DNA of 13,058 bases from Syntrophomonadaceae bacterium. Its GTDB lineage: Bacteria; Bacillota; Syntrophomonadia; Syntrophomonadales; Syntrophomonadaceae. Within the stretch, counting starts at the first letter, position 1. Every line of letters begins with the position of its first letter. Below, one piece after another: positions 6,464 to 12,999 of the stretch. The notes below the pieces were generated by a model. That model was not told where the DNA came from. It ran no database searches and saw only the letters and a list, made by a program, of their open reading frames with translations. Position numbers and translations under genes: made by a program. The DNA lies in contig JAQVWB010000028.1 of the NCBI GenBank assembly GCA_028698695.1, forward strand, positions 1 through 13,058, in the 5' to 3' direction.

Positions 6464-6682
6464 TTATTTGAAACGGTATGTGATTCTGCCGCGGCTTAAA
6501 TCGTATGGTGATAATTCTACCATAACCTTGTCACCGGGCAGTATTTTGATAAAATTCATTCGCATTTTGCCAGATATGTGAGCGAGGACCTTATGGCCGT
6601 TCTCAAGTTCTACCTTGAACATAGCGTTTGGCAGTGGTTCCAAAACCTTACCTTCAACTTCGATAACGTCATCCTTAGCCAT
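6464..6682 (-). CDS. infA: Translation initiation factor IF-1
   Basis: IF1 binds the ribosomal A site during initiation and works with IF2 and IF3 to select the initiator tRNA. The 72-residue protein is a single OB fold with the family sequence from MAKDDVIEVEG through GHKVLAHISGKMRMNFI to LSRGRITYRFK; it is full length. The start is ATG at 6682, three bases after the KOW-gene stop. The Shine-Dalgarno site is an atypical AAGGGGG (6697-6691) eight bases upstream. The infA TAA stop is followed directly by GGAG, forming a second ribosome-binding-like site ahead of rpmJ. Confidence 0.98.
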   Translation of the reverse strand: MAKDDVIEVEGKVLEPLPNAMFKVELENGHKVLAHISGKMRMNFIKILPGDKVMVELSPYDLSRGRITYRFK

Positions 6683-6685
6683 TTA

Positions 6686-6976
6686 TTAGACCCCCTTCCC
6701 GTTTAATTGTCTGGCTTCCTGTATCCGTTTCAGTTCTTTCTTGATAATGTTATTGCCGGGTATTTCACCTTTATCCAGGTATGCCTTTACCTCTGTGGCA
6801 TATAAGACGGTAAGGCTCAAATGTTTCAGGTTCTTTACCTTGGGATTCTCAATTTTTCGAATATCTCCGTCAGCAATCAGAACCAGTTTATCATTAATGG
6901 TCTTTACTATAACAAACATTCTGTCTTTATCCCGGCCAGTCTTTGAAAATACTACTCTGCCAGTTAAGTCATTCAA
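6686..6976 (-). CDS. KOW-domain RNA-binding protein (L14e/L27e-like), TTG start
   Basis: This is a 96-residue basic protein of the conserved Firmicutes family found between map and infA. The N-terminal half is a KOW-type beta-barrel with GRVVFSKTGRDKDRMFVIV (about residues 5-23), resembling the start of eukaryotic/archaeal L14e and L27e. The C-terminal half, about residues 66-96, looks helical and charged. Its exact role is not known; an RNA or ribosome-associated job is inferred from the fold and the location. An upstream extension to 7018 overlaps map, but TTG at 6976-6974 is preferred because GGAGG (6988-6984) lies seven bases away and the extension has low-complexity GNGGG sequence made by reading the ribosome-binding site. 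It lies 13 bases after the map stop and three before infA. Confidence 0.88.
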   Translation of the reverse strand: MNDLTGRVVFSKTGRDKDRMFVIVKTINDKLVLIADGDIRKIENPKVKNLKHLSLTVLYATEVKAYLDKGEIPGNNIIKKELKRIQEARQLNGKGV

Positions 6977-6983
6977 AAGGCCA

Positions 6984-6988
6984 CCTCC
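6984..6988 (-). promoter_or_regulatory. Ribosome-binding site deciding the KOW-gene start
   Basis: GGAGG, part of GGAGGTGG, lies one base after the map stop codon and seven bases before TTG 6976-6974. It supports the TTG start over the ATG at 7018 inside map, which lacks a comparable site. Confidence 0.8.
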
Positions 6989-6989
6989 A

Positions 6990-7754
6990 TTACCGTAGGG
7001 TGAGTATTTCCGGACCATGCTCAGTTACGGCTATGGTATGTTCAAAATGAGCTGAGTATTCTCCGTCCTGCGTTACAACTGTCCATTCGTCCGGTTTGGT
7101 TACTACCTTGAAGGTTCCTATATTAAGCATTGGTTCAATAGCCAAGGTCATACCCTGTTTTAAGGTAGGTCCCCGATCCTGCCTCCCATAATTTGGTATA
7201 GGCGGATCTTCGTGCATTTTTTCACCAATACCATGACCCACGAATTCTCTTACTACCGAAAAGCCGTACTTCTCAGCATGTGTTTGAATGGCATTGGAGA
7301 CCATCCCCAGTCGATGGCCAATAACTGCCTGTTCGATTCCCTTCATAAGCGCTTCTTCAGTTATCTGAATAAGTTTAGCCGCTCGCGGATGCACTTCACC
7401 AACTGGAACCGTTATCGCAGAATCACCGGCAAATCCATCAACTAATACACCAAAATCTATACTGAGAATGTCGCCTTCTCTCAGGACCCTGCTCCCGGGA
7501 ATCCCATGTACTACTTCTTCATTAATGGAAGCACATATAGCACCGGGAAAAGGTCTCCCCCCACGTGGGTTGGGATAGTTTTTGAATACCGGGATAGCCC
7601 CTCTTTTCAGGCATTCCTCTTCGGCCAGAGCATTTAATGCTCCGGTTGTGACTCCAGGCTCGATTTTAGCTTCCAACAGGCTCAGAATCCGGGCTACAAC
7701 TTCCCCGGCCTGCCTCATCCTGGCCAATTCAGCAGCAGTTTTCAAGGTTATCAT
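6990..7754 (-). CDS. map: Methionine aminopeptidase, type I
   Basis: Map removes the initiator methionine from new proteins in the cytoplasm, using two divalent metal ions. The 254-residue protein has the pita-bread fold ligands at the expected spacing: D100, D111, H174, E207 and E238. The catalytic-pocket histidines are H83 (in VVHGIP) and H181 (in EKMHEDP). There is no N-terminal zinc-finger extension, so it is the short type Ia form. The ATG at 7754 abuts the adk stop (TAG directly followed by ATG), with GGAG nine bases upstream inside adk, so translation is probably coupled. The adk-map-KOW-infA order is typical of Firmicutes. Confidence 0.97.
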   Translation of the reverse strand: MITLKTAAELARMRQAGEVVARILSLLEAKIEPGVTTGALNALAEEECLKRGAIPVFKNYPNPRGGRPFPGAICASINEEVVHGIPGSRVLREGDILSIDFGVLVDGFAGDSAITVPVGEVHPRAAKLIQITEEALMKGIEQAVIGHRLGMVSNAIQTHAEKYGFSVVREFVGHGIGEKMHEDPPIPNYGRQDRGPTLKQGMTLAIEPMLNIGTFKVVTKPDEWTVVTQDGEYSAHFEHTIAVTEHGPEILTLR

Positions 7755-8402
7755 CTACAGGCGCTCCAGAATATTTTTAATATCGGCAAATACTTCACGT
7801 GTTTCCCGATCACCCCTTAATGTATGCAGTACACCTTTATTCTCATAATAGGCCAGCAACGGGGCAGTTTGTTCACTATATACTTCCAGGCGCTTGCGGG
7901 CAGTTTCTTCCTGATCATCACTGCGTTGGGTCAGTGACCCTCCACATATGTCACATACACCTGTTTGTGACGGAGGATTAAATTCCAGGTTATAAATAGC
8001 TTTACATTCTTTACAGCTTATTCTGCCTACCACTCTGCGTACCAGTAATTCCGTTGGCACCGTGATATTAATAGCAGTGTCAATTTTTTTATGCAGCCGC
8101 TCAAGAACTTTGTCCAGCGCCTCAGCCTGAATGGTGGTGCGGGGGAATCCATCCAGCAGAAATCCCTGGTCGCAATCGGCCTGGGCCAGTCTTTCTTCTA
8201 CTATGCCGATGGTGACTTCATCAGGTACCAGTTTACCTTCATCCATATACTTCTTGGCTTCTTTTCCTAACGGGGTCTGATTTTGAACCGCTTCGCGGAA
8301 CATATCACCGGTTGATATATGCGGTATTGGAAAGGCAACCTTTATAATCTCTGCCTGGGTGCCTTTGCCTGCTCCCGGTGGACCCATGAGTATAACGTTC
8401 AC
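7755..8402 (-). CDS. adk: Adenylate kinase, zinc-lid form
   Basis: Adk interconverts ATP + AMP and two ADP. The 215-residue protein begins (M)NVILMGPPGAGKGTQ, with the P-loop at residues 7-15, followed by the AMP-binding region containing DGFPR (84-88). The lid domain carries the four-cysteine zinc site C130, C133, C150 and C153 typical of Gram-positive enzymes. The frame remains open 40 codons upstream into secY, but GTG at 8402 is selected: it gives the standard N-terminus and has AGGAG (8415-8411) eight bases upstream, overlapping the secY stop. It sits between secY and map, the common Firmicutes order. Confidence 0.97.
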   Translation of the reverse strand: MNVILMGPPGAGKGTQAEIIKVAFPIPHISTGDMFREAVQNQTPLGKEAKKYMDEGKLVPDEVTIGIVEERLAQADCDQGFLLDGFPRTTIQAEALDKVLERLHKKIDTAINITVPTELLVRRVVGRISCKECKAIYNLEFNPPSQTGVCDICGGSLTQRSDDQEETARKRLEVYSEQTAPLLAYYENKGVLHTLRGDRETREVFADIKNILERL

Positions 8403-8413
8403 GGTATCATCTC

Positions 8414-9679
8414 CTATTTTACAAAACCTTCGTAACTGCGTAATAACAAGTGCGACTCGATCTGTTTCATGGTATCCAGGGCTACACCTACGACAATTAA
8501 TAATGCCGTCCCGCCAAACCACATACTGGTAACTCCCGTCAAACTAATGATGAAGTTCGGCATTACCGCAATTAACGCCAGAAACACACCGCCAGCCAGC
8601 GTCAGTCTCGATAATACTTTGTCAATGTATTCAGCGGTAGGTCGGCCTGGACGGATACCAGGAACAAAACCACCATATTTCTTTATATTCTCAGCTACAT
8701 CCATGGGATTAAAAATAATTGCCACATAAAAGTAGGTAAAGAATACAATTAACAACGCATAAAACAGATTATAAGCAAAACTTCCAAAGTTAAAATATTG
8801 ATTTAACAGTATATTAAATTTTGATGTCTGCGGCATCCATGAAGCTATGGTTGCTGGAAACATCATTAACGACATAGCAAATATTATGGGAATAACCCCG
8901 GCAGCATTGACTTTAAGCGGCAGGAAGGTGCTTTGCCCTCCATACAGTTTGCGTCCTACTACCCGTTTGGCATATTGGATCGGTAATCTTCTCTGTCCTT
9001 CGTTTACCGCGATAATTGCAGCTATAATTGCCAGTGCCAGTACGATGAACATAAGAATGTTAAGATAGCCGATAATGCCTCCTACCAGTTCCTGACCTAT
9101 TCCTGATATCTGAGACGGTAACCGGGATACGATACCGGCGAAGATTATAAGCGATATCCCATTGCCGATTCCTTTTTCGGTAATCATCTCACCTATCCAC
9201 ATCAGGAAAGCCGTTCCGGCAGTTAATGAAATAGCAATTGTCATATAGGATACAAAGCCCGGGTCATAAATAGCCCCACTTCTTCCCAGTGCAATTGACA
9301 TGCCAACTGCCTGAATAAATCCCAGCACTACCGTTCCATAACGAACATACTGAGCAATAATCTTGCGGCCTTCATCCCCTTCTTTGGATAGCTGTTCCAG
9401 ACGGGGAATTACTACCTGCAATAATTGCATAATAATTGAAGCATTGATATAAGGAGTTATGCTCATGGCAAATACGCTGAATCGCTTGAAAGCTCCCCCG
9501 GAAATAATATCAAAGAACCCGAACAATTGACCAGTCATCAGTTGCTGCATTGCATCGGCATTAATTCCAGGTACTGGTATATGAGCCCCGACTCTGAATA
9601 TCAACAACATCATTAGGGTAAACAGCAGTTTAGTTCTTAAATCACTTACTTTAAATGCCTGTTGAAAAGTATTTAGCAT
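8414..9679 (-). CDS. secY: Protein translocase subunit SecY
   Basis: SecY is the channel-forming subunit of the SecYEG translocon in the cytoplasmic membrane. The 421-residue protein shows about ten hydrophobic segments. Landmarks are the plug/TM2 region with GGAFKRFSVFAMSITPYI (61-78), WIGEMITEKGIGNGISL (161-177), the cytosolic C4 loop RRLPIQYAKR (230-239), and the C5 loop GIRPG (341-345), where R343 matches the arginine needed for SecA-driven translocation. The C-terminus ends in LLLRSYEGFVK, as usual. The ATG at 9679 overlaps the rplO stop by one base (TAATG), with GAGG (9690-9687) seven bases upstream, indicating coupling to rplO. Confidence 0.98.
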   Translation of the reverse strand: MLNTFQQAFKVSDLRTKLLFTLMMLLIFRVGAHIPVPGINADAMQQLMTGQLFGFFDIISGGAFKRFSVFAMSITPYINASIIMQLLQVVIPRLEQLSKEGDEGRKIIAQYVRYGTVVLGFIQAVGMSIALGRSGAIYDPGFVSYMTIAISLTAGTAFLMWIGEMITEKGIGNGISLIIFAGIVSRLPSQISGIGQELVGGIIGYLNILMFIVLALAIIAAIIAVNEGQRRLPIQYAKRVVGRKLYGGQSTFLPLKVNAAGVIPIIFAMSLMMFPATIASWMPQTSKFNILLNQYFNFGSFAYNLFYALLIVFFTYFYVAIIFNPMDVAENIKKYGGFVPGIRPGRPTAEYIDKVLSRLTLAGGVFLALIAVMPNFIISLTGVTSMWFGGTALLIVVGVALDTMKQIESHLLLRSYEGFVK

Positions 9680-10119
9680 TAGATCACCTCAGCCTTGCCG
9701 CCTCGGGCAGTAATTTTTTCCTCTGCCTGCTTGCTAAAACGGTGAGCTTTAATCGTTACTTTTCTTTCCAGGTCACCATCACCTAAAACCTTTACTTCGT
9801 TTTTCAGGTTTTTAATTAATCCAGCCTGTTGAAGTAATTCCAAAGTTACTTCTGTGCCTTCTTCAAAGACATTAAAGTCTTTTACATTAACAATCGAATA
9901 TTCTTTTTTGAAAATATTAGTGAAGCCGCGCTTGGGCAGACGTCTTTGCAAAGGCATTTGTCCACCTTCAAAACCAGGTCTCACTCCTCCACCGGAGCGG
10001 GATTTCTGTCCCTTGTGTCCGCGGGTTGAGGTCTTTCCGTGTCCGGAACCAGTTCCTCTGCCAACCCGTTTAGTGCGTTTATTTGCACCAGGTGGAGATT
10101 GTAGTTCATGCAGTCTCAC
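9679..10119 (-). CDS. rplO: 50S ribosomal protein L15 (uL15)
   Basis: L15 is a late-assembly 23S rRNA-binding protein. The 146-residue product starts (M)RLHELQSPPGANKRTKRVGRG and has the long glycine/arginine-rich extension (GSGHGKTSTRGHKGQKSRSG) that threads into rRNA, followed by GFEGGQMPLQRRLPKRGF and a globular C-terminal half. The start is GTG at 10119, with AAGGAGG (10133-10127) seven bases upstream. The stop overlaps the secY start by one base. Confidence 0.98.
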   Translation of the reverse strand: MRLHELQSPPGANKRTKRVGRGTGSGHGKTSTRGHKGQKSRSGGGVRPGFEGGQMPLQRRLPKRGFTNIFKKEYSIVNVKDFNVFEEGTEVTLELLQQAGLIKNLKNEVKVLGDGDLERKVTIKAHRFSKQAEEKITARGGKAEVI

Positions 10120-10136
10120 GCCCTAACCTCCTTTTG

Positions 10137-10322
10137 TTAGTCAATCTCTTCAATAGTAAGAAGGTGATTTACTTTGTTAAGCTGACCCCGAAGTTGTTCG
10201 CTGTCTTCTTTTATCAGGGTCTGTTGTAATTTACTAAAACCTAGAGATTTTATGGTTTTTTTCTGAGTCTCGGGACAACCAATGGTACTTTTGCTCCAGG
10301 TTACTTTTAGCTGCTTGGCCAC
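10137..10322 (-). CDS. rpmD: 50S ribosomal protein L30 (uL30)
   Basis: L30 is a small large-subunit protein of 61 residues, the standard bacterial length. It begins (M)AKQLKVTWSKSTIGCPETQK and continues with TIKSLGFSKLQQT, the conserved core, ending in VNHLLTIEEID. The start is GTG at 10322, with GGGAGG (10335-10330) seven bases upstream and overlapping the rpsE stop. Its position between rpsE and rplO is the usual spc order. Confidence 0.97.
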   Translation of the reverse strand: MAKQLKVTWSKSTIGCPETQKKTIKSLGFSKLQQTLIKEDSEQLRGQLNKVNHLLTIEEID

Positions 10323-10334
10323 GTGGTTACCTCC

Positions 10335-10838
10335 CTAGTTCATTATCTCGTCAACAGTTTTACCCCGCTGTCTTGCTACTTCTTCAGCCCGCTTCAGGTT
10401 CTTTAAGCCCTCCATCGTGGCGTGCACCATATTATTGGAGTTTGCTGATCCCAGGTTCTTGGTAAGAATATCTTTGATACCAGCTGCTTCCAGAACTGCA
10501 CGCACCGGGCCACCGGCAATAACTCCAGTACCGGGAGAAGCCGGCTTAAGAAGTACCTGTCCAGCGCCAAATACACCAATAATGGTATGGGGTATGGTTC
10601 TTTCCTGTATCAAAGGAATCTCGATCATATTCTTCTTGGCATTTTCAACTGCTTTGCGTATTGCTTCCGGTACTTCATTGGCTTTGCCTTTACCGGTACC
10701 AACATTGCCCTGACCATCGCCCACTACTACCAGAGCACTAAAGCTGAATCTGCGTCCGCCTTTTACAACTTTAGCCACTCTGCGAATGTTAACCACTTTT
10801 TCTATTAATTCGGGGCCAGTCTGTTCCCTTTCAAACAT
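10335..10838 (-). CDS. rpsE: 30S ribosomal protein S5 (uS5)
   Basis: S5 lies at the mRNA entry side of the 30S subunit and affects decoding accuracy. The 167-residue product has the double-stranded-RNA-binding-like N-terminal domain with VVKGGRRFSFSALVVVGDG (about 23-41), the loop where spectinomycin resistance mutations arise in other bacteria, then GNVGTGKGKA and the C-terminal GAGQVLLKPASPGTGVIAGGP segment. Two adjacent ATGs occur, at 10841 and 10838. AGGAGG (10850-10845) is three bases from the first and six from the second, so the second is chosen; the difference is one methionine. Confidence 0.97.
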   Translation of the reverse strand: MFEREQTGPELIEKVVNIRRVAKVVKGGRRFSFSALVVVGDGQGNVGTGKGKANEVPEAIRKAVENAKKNMIEIPLIQERTIPHTIIGVFGAGQVLLKPASPGTGVIAGGPVRAVLEAAGIKDILTKNLGSANSNNMVHATMEGLKNLKRAEEVARQRGKTVDEIMN

Positions 10839-10867
10839 CATTTCCCTCCTAGCTTACTGAATTCACT

Positions 10868-11233
10868 TTAGAACTGCAGTCCCTTTTCTCTCGCCGCGTC
10901 TGCTAATGCCGCAACACAACCATGGTATTTGTAGCCACTACGATCAAAGACTACCTCGGTAATGCCCTTTTCCTGTGCTTTCTGAGCAATTCTCATACCT
11001 ACTTCCTTTGCAGCATCAATATTGGTGCGGGAAGGGAGATCTTTAAGGTCTTTTTCCAGGGTTGAAGCAGTCGCCAAGGTTATTCCCTTTTGATCATCAA
11101 TAATCTGAGCGTATATATGATTCAAACTTTTATAAACGCACAGCCGTGGAACTTCCCCGGTACCGGAGATTTTTCTGCGAATTCTGCTATGCTTACCCTG
11201 TCTGAGTGAATTCTTGCTGGCCTTTTTAATCAA
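10868..11233 (-). CDS. rplR: 50S ribosomal protein L18 (uL18), probable TTG start
   Basis: L18 binds 5S rRNA together with L5 and anchors it in the central protuberance. With a TTG start at 11233-11231 the product is 121 residues, beginning (M)IKKASKNSLRQGKHSRIRRK, which lines up without gaps with the N-terminus of the B. subtilis protein. The core LCVYKSLNHIYAQIIDD and the C-terminal FDRSGYKYHG and ALADAAREKGLQF are intact. An in-frame GTG at 11242 would add three residues, but its first base falls inside the AGGAAGGGAG ribosome-binding site (11251-11242), whereas TTG lies eight bases from GGGAG. GTG remains a possible alternative. Confidence 0.95.
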   Translation of the reverse strand: MIKKASKNSLRQGKHSRIRRKISGTGEVPRLCVYKSLNHIYAQIIDDQKGITLATASTLEKDLKDLPSRTNIDAAKEVGMRIAQKAQEKGITEVVFDRSGYKYHGCVAALADAAREKGLQF

Positions 11234-11241
11234 TGCGGTCA

Positions 11242-11251
11242 CTCCCTTCCT
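11242..11251 (-). promoter_or_regulatory. Ribosome-binding site deciding the rplR start
   Basis: AGGAAGGGAG lies in the 12-base gap after rplF and touches the GTG at 11242-11240. Its GGGAG end is eight bases from TTG 11233-11231, a normal spacing, which favours the TTG. Confidence 0.6.
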
Positions 11252-11254
11252 GAA

Positions 11255-11794
11255 TTATTTACCGCCAGCTTTGCCAGCTTTGCGACGGATGACTTCGTTC
11301 TCATATTTTATGCCCTTGCCTTTATAAGGTTCAGGCTTACGAATTGCGCGAATATGTGCCGCAGTATTACCCACCAGCTGTTTATCGATACCTTTAATGG
11401 TAATTTTGGTTACTGCCGGTACTTCAAATTGAATTCCTGCGGGTGGATCTATTTCAACTGGATGTGAAAAGCCTATGTTAATAACCAGTTTTTCACCCTG
11501 CAATTGTGCACGGTATCCAACGCCAACTAATTCCAGCTTTTTTTCAAACCCGTTACTTACGCCTTCTACCATGTTAGCTATCAGAGAACGGGCCAGTCCA
11601 TGATACGACCTGAGCATTTTGCTGTCATCAGGCCGATTCACCAGAATGTTACCATCCTCTTTAACGATGGTAATACCTTCCGGAATAACCTGGGTCAATG
11701 AACCCTTTGGTCCTTTTACAGCCACCAGATTTCCGTCTACGGTAACTTCTACACCCTGGGGTAGACTGATGGGCTTTCTACCAATTCTTGACAT
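11255..11794 (-). CDS. rplF: 50S ribosomal protein L6 (uL6)
   Basis: L6 binds 23S rRNA near the sarcin-ricin loop, close to the factor-binding site. The 179-residue product has the usual two repeated domains. It begins MSRIGRKPISLPQGVEV; VKGPKGSL is at about 28-35, the linker near residue 80 includes VSNGFEKKLELVGVGYRA, and the end carries the conserved IRKPEPYKGKGIKY and RRKAGKAGGK. The ATG at 11794 has AAGGAGGG (11809-11802) upstream, with the AGGAGG core eight bases from the start. It lies between rpsH and rplR as expected. Confidence 0.98.
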   Translation of the reverse strand: MSRIGRKPISLPQGVEVTVDGNLVAVKGPKGSLTQVIPEGITIVKEDGNILVNRPDDSKMLRSYHGLARSLIANMVEGVSNGFEKKLELVGVGYRAQLQGEKLVINIGFSHPVEIDPPAGIQFEVPAVTKITIKGIDKQLVGNTAAHIRAIRKPEPYKGKGIKYENEVIRRKAGKAGGK

Positions 11795-11812
11795 TGTCTA
11801 TCCCTCCTTCAG

Positions 11813-12211
11813 CTACCAGATGTAACAGATGACTTCGCCGCCCAGGCCTTCTTTGCGGGCCTTTTTGTCCGTCATTAGTCCCCGGGAAGTTGAAATAACC
11901 GCTGTTCCCAGACCACCAAGTACTCTGGGTACCTCATCTTTTTTAACATAGACCCGCAAACCGGGTTTGCTGATACGCTTAATTCCGGTAATTACTTTTT
12001 GCTTGTTGGATCCATATTTGAGGTATACGCGTATTACCCCCTGCTTGTCATCTTCAATATATTCGTATTCTTTGATGTACCCTTCCTGTTTCATGATATC
12101 AGCAATTGATAACTTAACCTTGGAACTGGGCACCTCAACGGTTTCATGCATGACCATATTACCGTTTCTGATTCTGGTCAGGAAATCGGCTATGGGATCA
12201 GTCATGACCAT
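11813..12211 (-). CDS. rpsH: 30S ribosomal protein S8 (uS8)
   Basis: S8 is a primary binder of the central domain of 16S rRNA. The 132-residue product begins MVMTDPIADFLTRIRNGN and ends with the conserved STSRGLMTDKKARKEGLGG and VICYIW. The first ATG (12211) is chosen over a second two codons later because AAGGAGG (12226-12220) is eight bases from it, and because MVMTDPIAD is the B. subtilis N-terminus. In E. coli S8 represses the spc operon by binding near rplE; I saw no obvious S8-site mimic here, but did not fold the RNA. Confidence 0.98.
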   Translation of the reverse strand: MVMTDPIADFLTRIRNGNMVMHETVEVPSSKVKLSIADIMKQEGYIKEYEYIEDDKQGVIRVYLKYGSNKQKVITGIKRISKPGLRVYVKKDEVPRVLGGLGTAVISTSRGLMTDKKARKEGLGGEVICYIW

Positions 12212-12232
12212 ATCTTATACCTCCTTTGCAGC

Positions 12233-12418
12233 CTACCAGCTTGATTTGGTTACGCCGGGCAACTCGCCCCGGTGGGCCATTTCTCTAAAGCAAATCCGGC
12301 ACATCCCAAATTTACGCATGTATGCTCTGGGCCGGCCACATATTTTGCAGCGGTTGTACTCACGAACTTCATACTTCTGGGGCCGTTTCTGTTTAGCAAT
12401 AAGTGCTTTTTTGGCCAC
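12233..12418 (-). CDS. rpsZ: 30S ribosomal protein S14, zinc-binding type Z (uS14)
   Basis: This is the short, zinc-binding S14 of 61 residues found in the spc operon of Gram-positive and many other bacteria; it sits in the 30S head. The zinc ligands are C24 and C27 (CKIC) and C40 and C43 (CRIC), with GRPRAYMRKFGM between them, and the C-terminus is GVTKSSW. The start is GTG at 12418, with AAGGAGG (12435-12429) ten bases upstream and overlapping the rplE stop. Because this form needs zinc, such genomes often carry a zinc-free S14 paralogue elsewhere; none lies in this window. Confidence 0.98.
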   Translation of the reverse strand: MAKKALIAKQKRPQKYEVREYNRCKICGRPRAYMRKFGMCRICFREMAHRGELPGVTKSSW

Positions 12419-12433
12419 GGAAATGATACCTCC

Positions 12434-12970
12434 TTATCTAAATGGCATACCCATGCTTCTCAGTAATTCTCTAGCTTCTTCATCGGTTTTGGCCGTGGTA
12501 ACTATGTTGACTTCCAGACCACGGATTTTATCAATTTTATCGTACTCGATCTCCGGGAATATGGTTTGTTCTTTAATACCCAGGGAGAAGTTACCCCTGC
12601 CATCAAATGCTTCCGGAGATATTCCTCTAAAGTCTCTTACGCGAGGCAGAGAAAGATTAATTAATCTATCCAAAAAATCATACATCCTGTCTCCCCGCAG
12701 TGTAACCTTGCAGCCAATTGGCATACCTTCACGAAGCTTAAAGCCCGCTATGGACCTTTTAGCTCGCGTAACCACCGGTTTTTGTCCGGATATGATGGTT
12801 AAATCGTTTACTGCTCCGTCTAAAGCCTTGGGATTTTGAATGGCTTCACCAACACCTATGTTGATTACTACTCTTTCAATCCCTGGGACTTGCATAACGT
12901 TTTTGTATTGAAATTTTTCCATCATTTTTGGCGTTATTTCGTTTTTATAGAGCTCATACAGCCTAGCCAT
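12434..12970 (-). CDS. rplE: 50S ribosomal protein L5 (uL5)
   Basis: L5 binds 5S rRNA and forms part of the central protuberance, contacting P-site tRNA and the S13 bridge. The 178-residue product has MQVPGIERVVINIGVGEA (about 26-43), ISGQKPVVTRAKRSIAGFKLR (about 60-80), the GCKVTLRGDRMYDFLDRL core and the conserved C-terminus with DEEARELLRSMGMPF. The ATG at 12970 has GGGAGG (12988-12983) twelve bases upstream, a long spacing, but no other in-frame start is nearer. It follows rplX by 29 bases. Confidence 0.98.
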   Translation of the reverse strand: MARLYELYKNEITPKMMEKFQYKNVMQVPGIERVVINIGVGEAIQNPKALDGAVNDLTIISGQKPVVTRAKRSIAGFKLREGMPIGCKVTLRGDRMYDFLDRLINLSLPRVRDFRGISPEAFDGRGNFSLGIKEQTIFPEIEYDKIDKIRGLEVNIVTTAKTDEEARELLRSMGMPFR

Positions 12971-12999
12971 GTAGTAACTAAGCCTCCCTTCCAGAGTAT

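Noticed and set aside
6977..7018. A 14-codon extension of the KOW protein into map
   Set aside because: It translates the map stop region and the ribosome-binding site into glycine-rich sequence unlike the KOW family; TTG 6976 is better placed.
8078..8083. A perfect TTGACA on the minus strand inside adk, as a possible promoter for map-infA
   Set aside because: Seventeen bases downstream the sequence is GTGCCA, with no acceptable -10 box at normal spacing, so it is probably a chance match.
8403..8522. A 40-codon N-terminal extension of adenylate kinase into secY
   Set aside because: The extension is the out-of-frame reading of the secY 3' end. The standard Adk N-terminus begins at GTG 8402, which has its own AGGAG site at proper spacing.
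11967..12839. A 290-codon open frame on the plus strand opposite rpsH, rpsZ and rplE
   Set aside because: It is antisense to three confidently identified ribosomal genes, resembles no family I know, and has no clear ribosome-binding site. Its openness follows from the codon use of the opposite strand.
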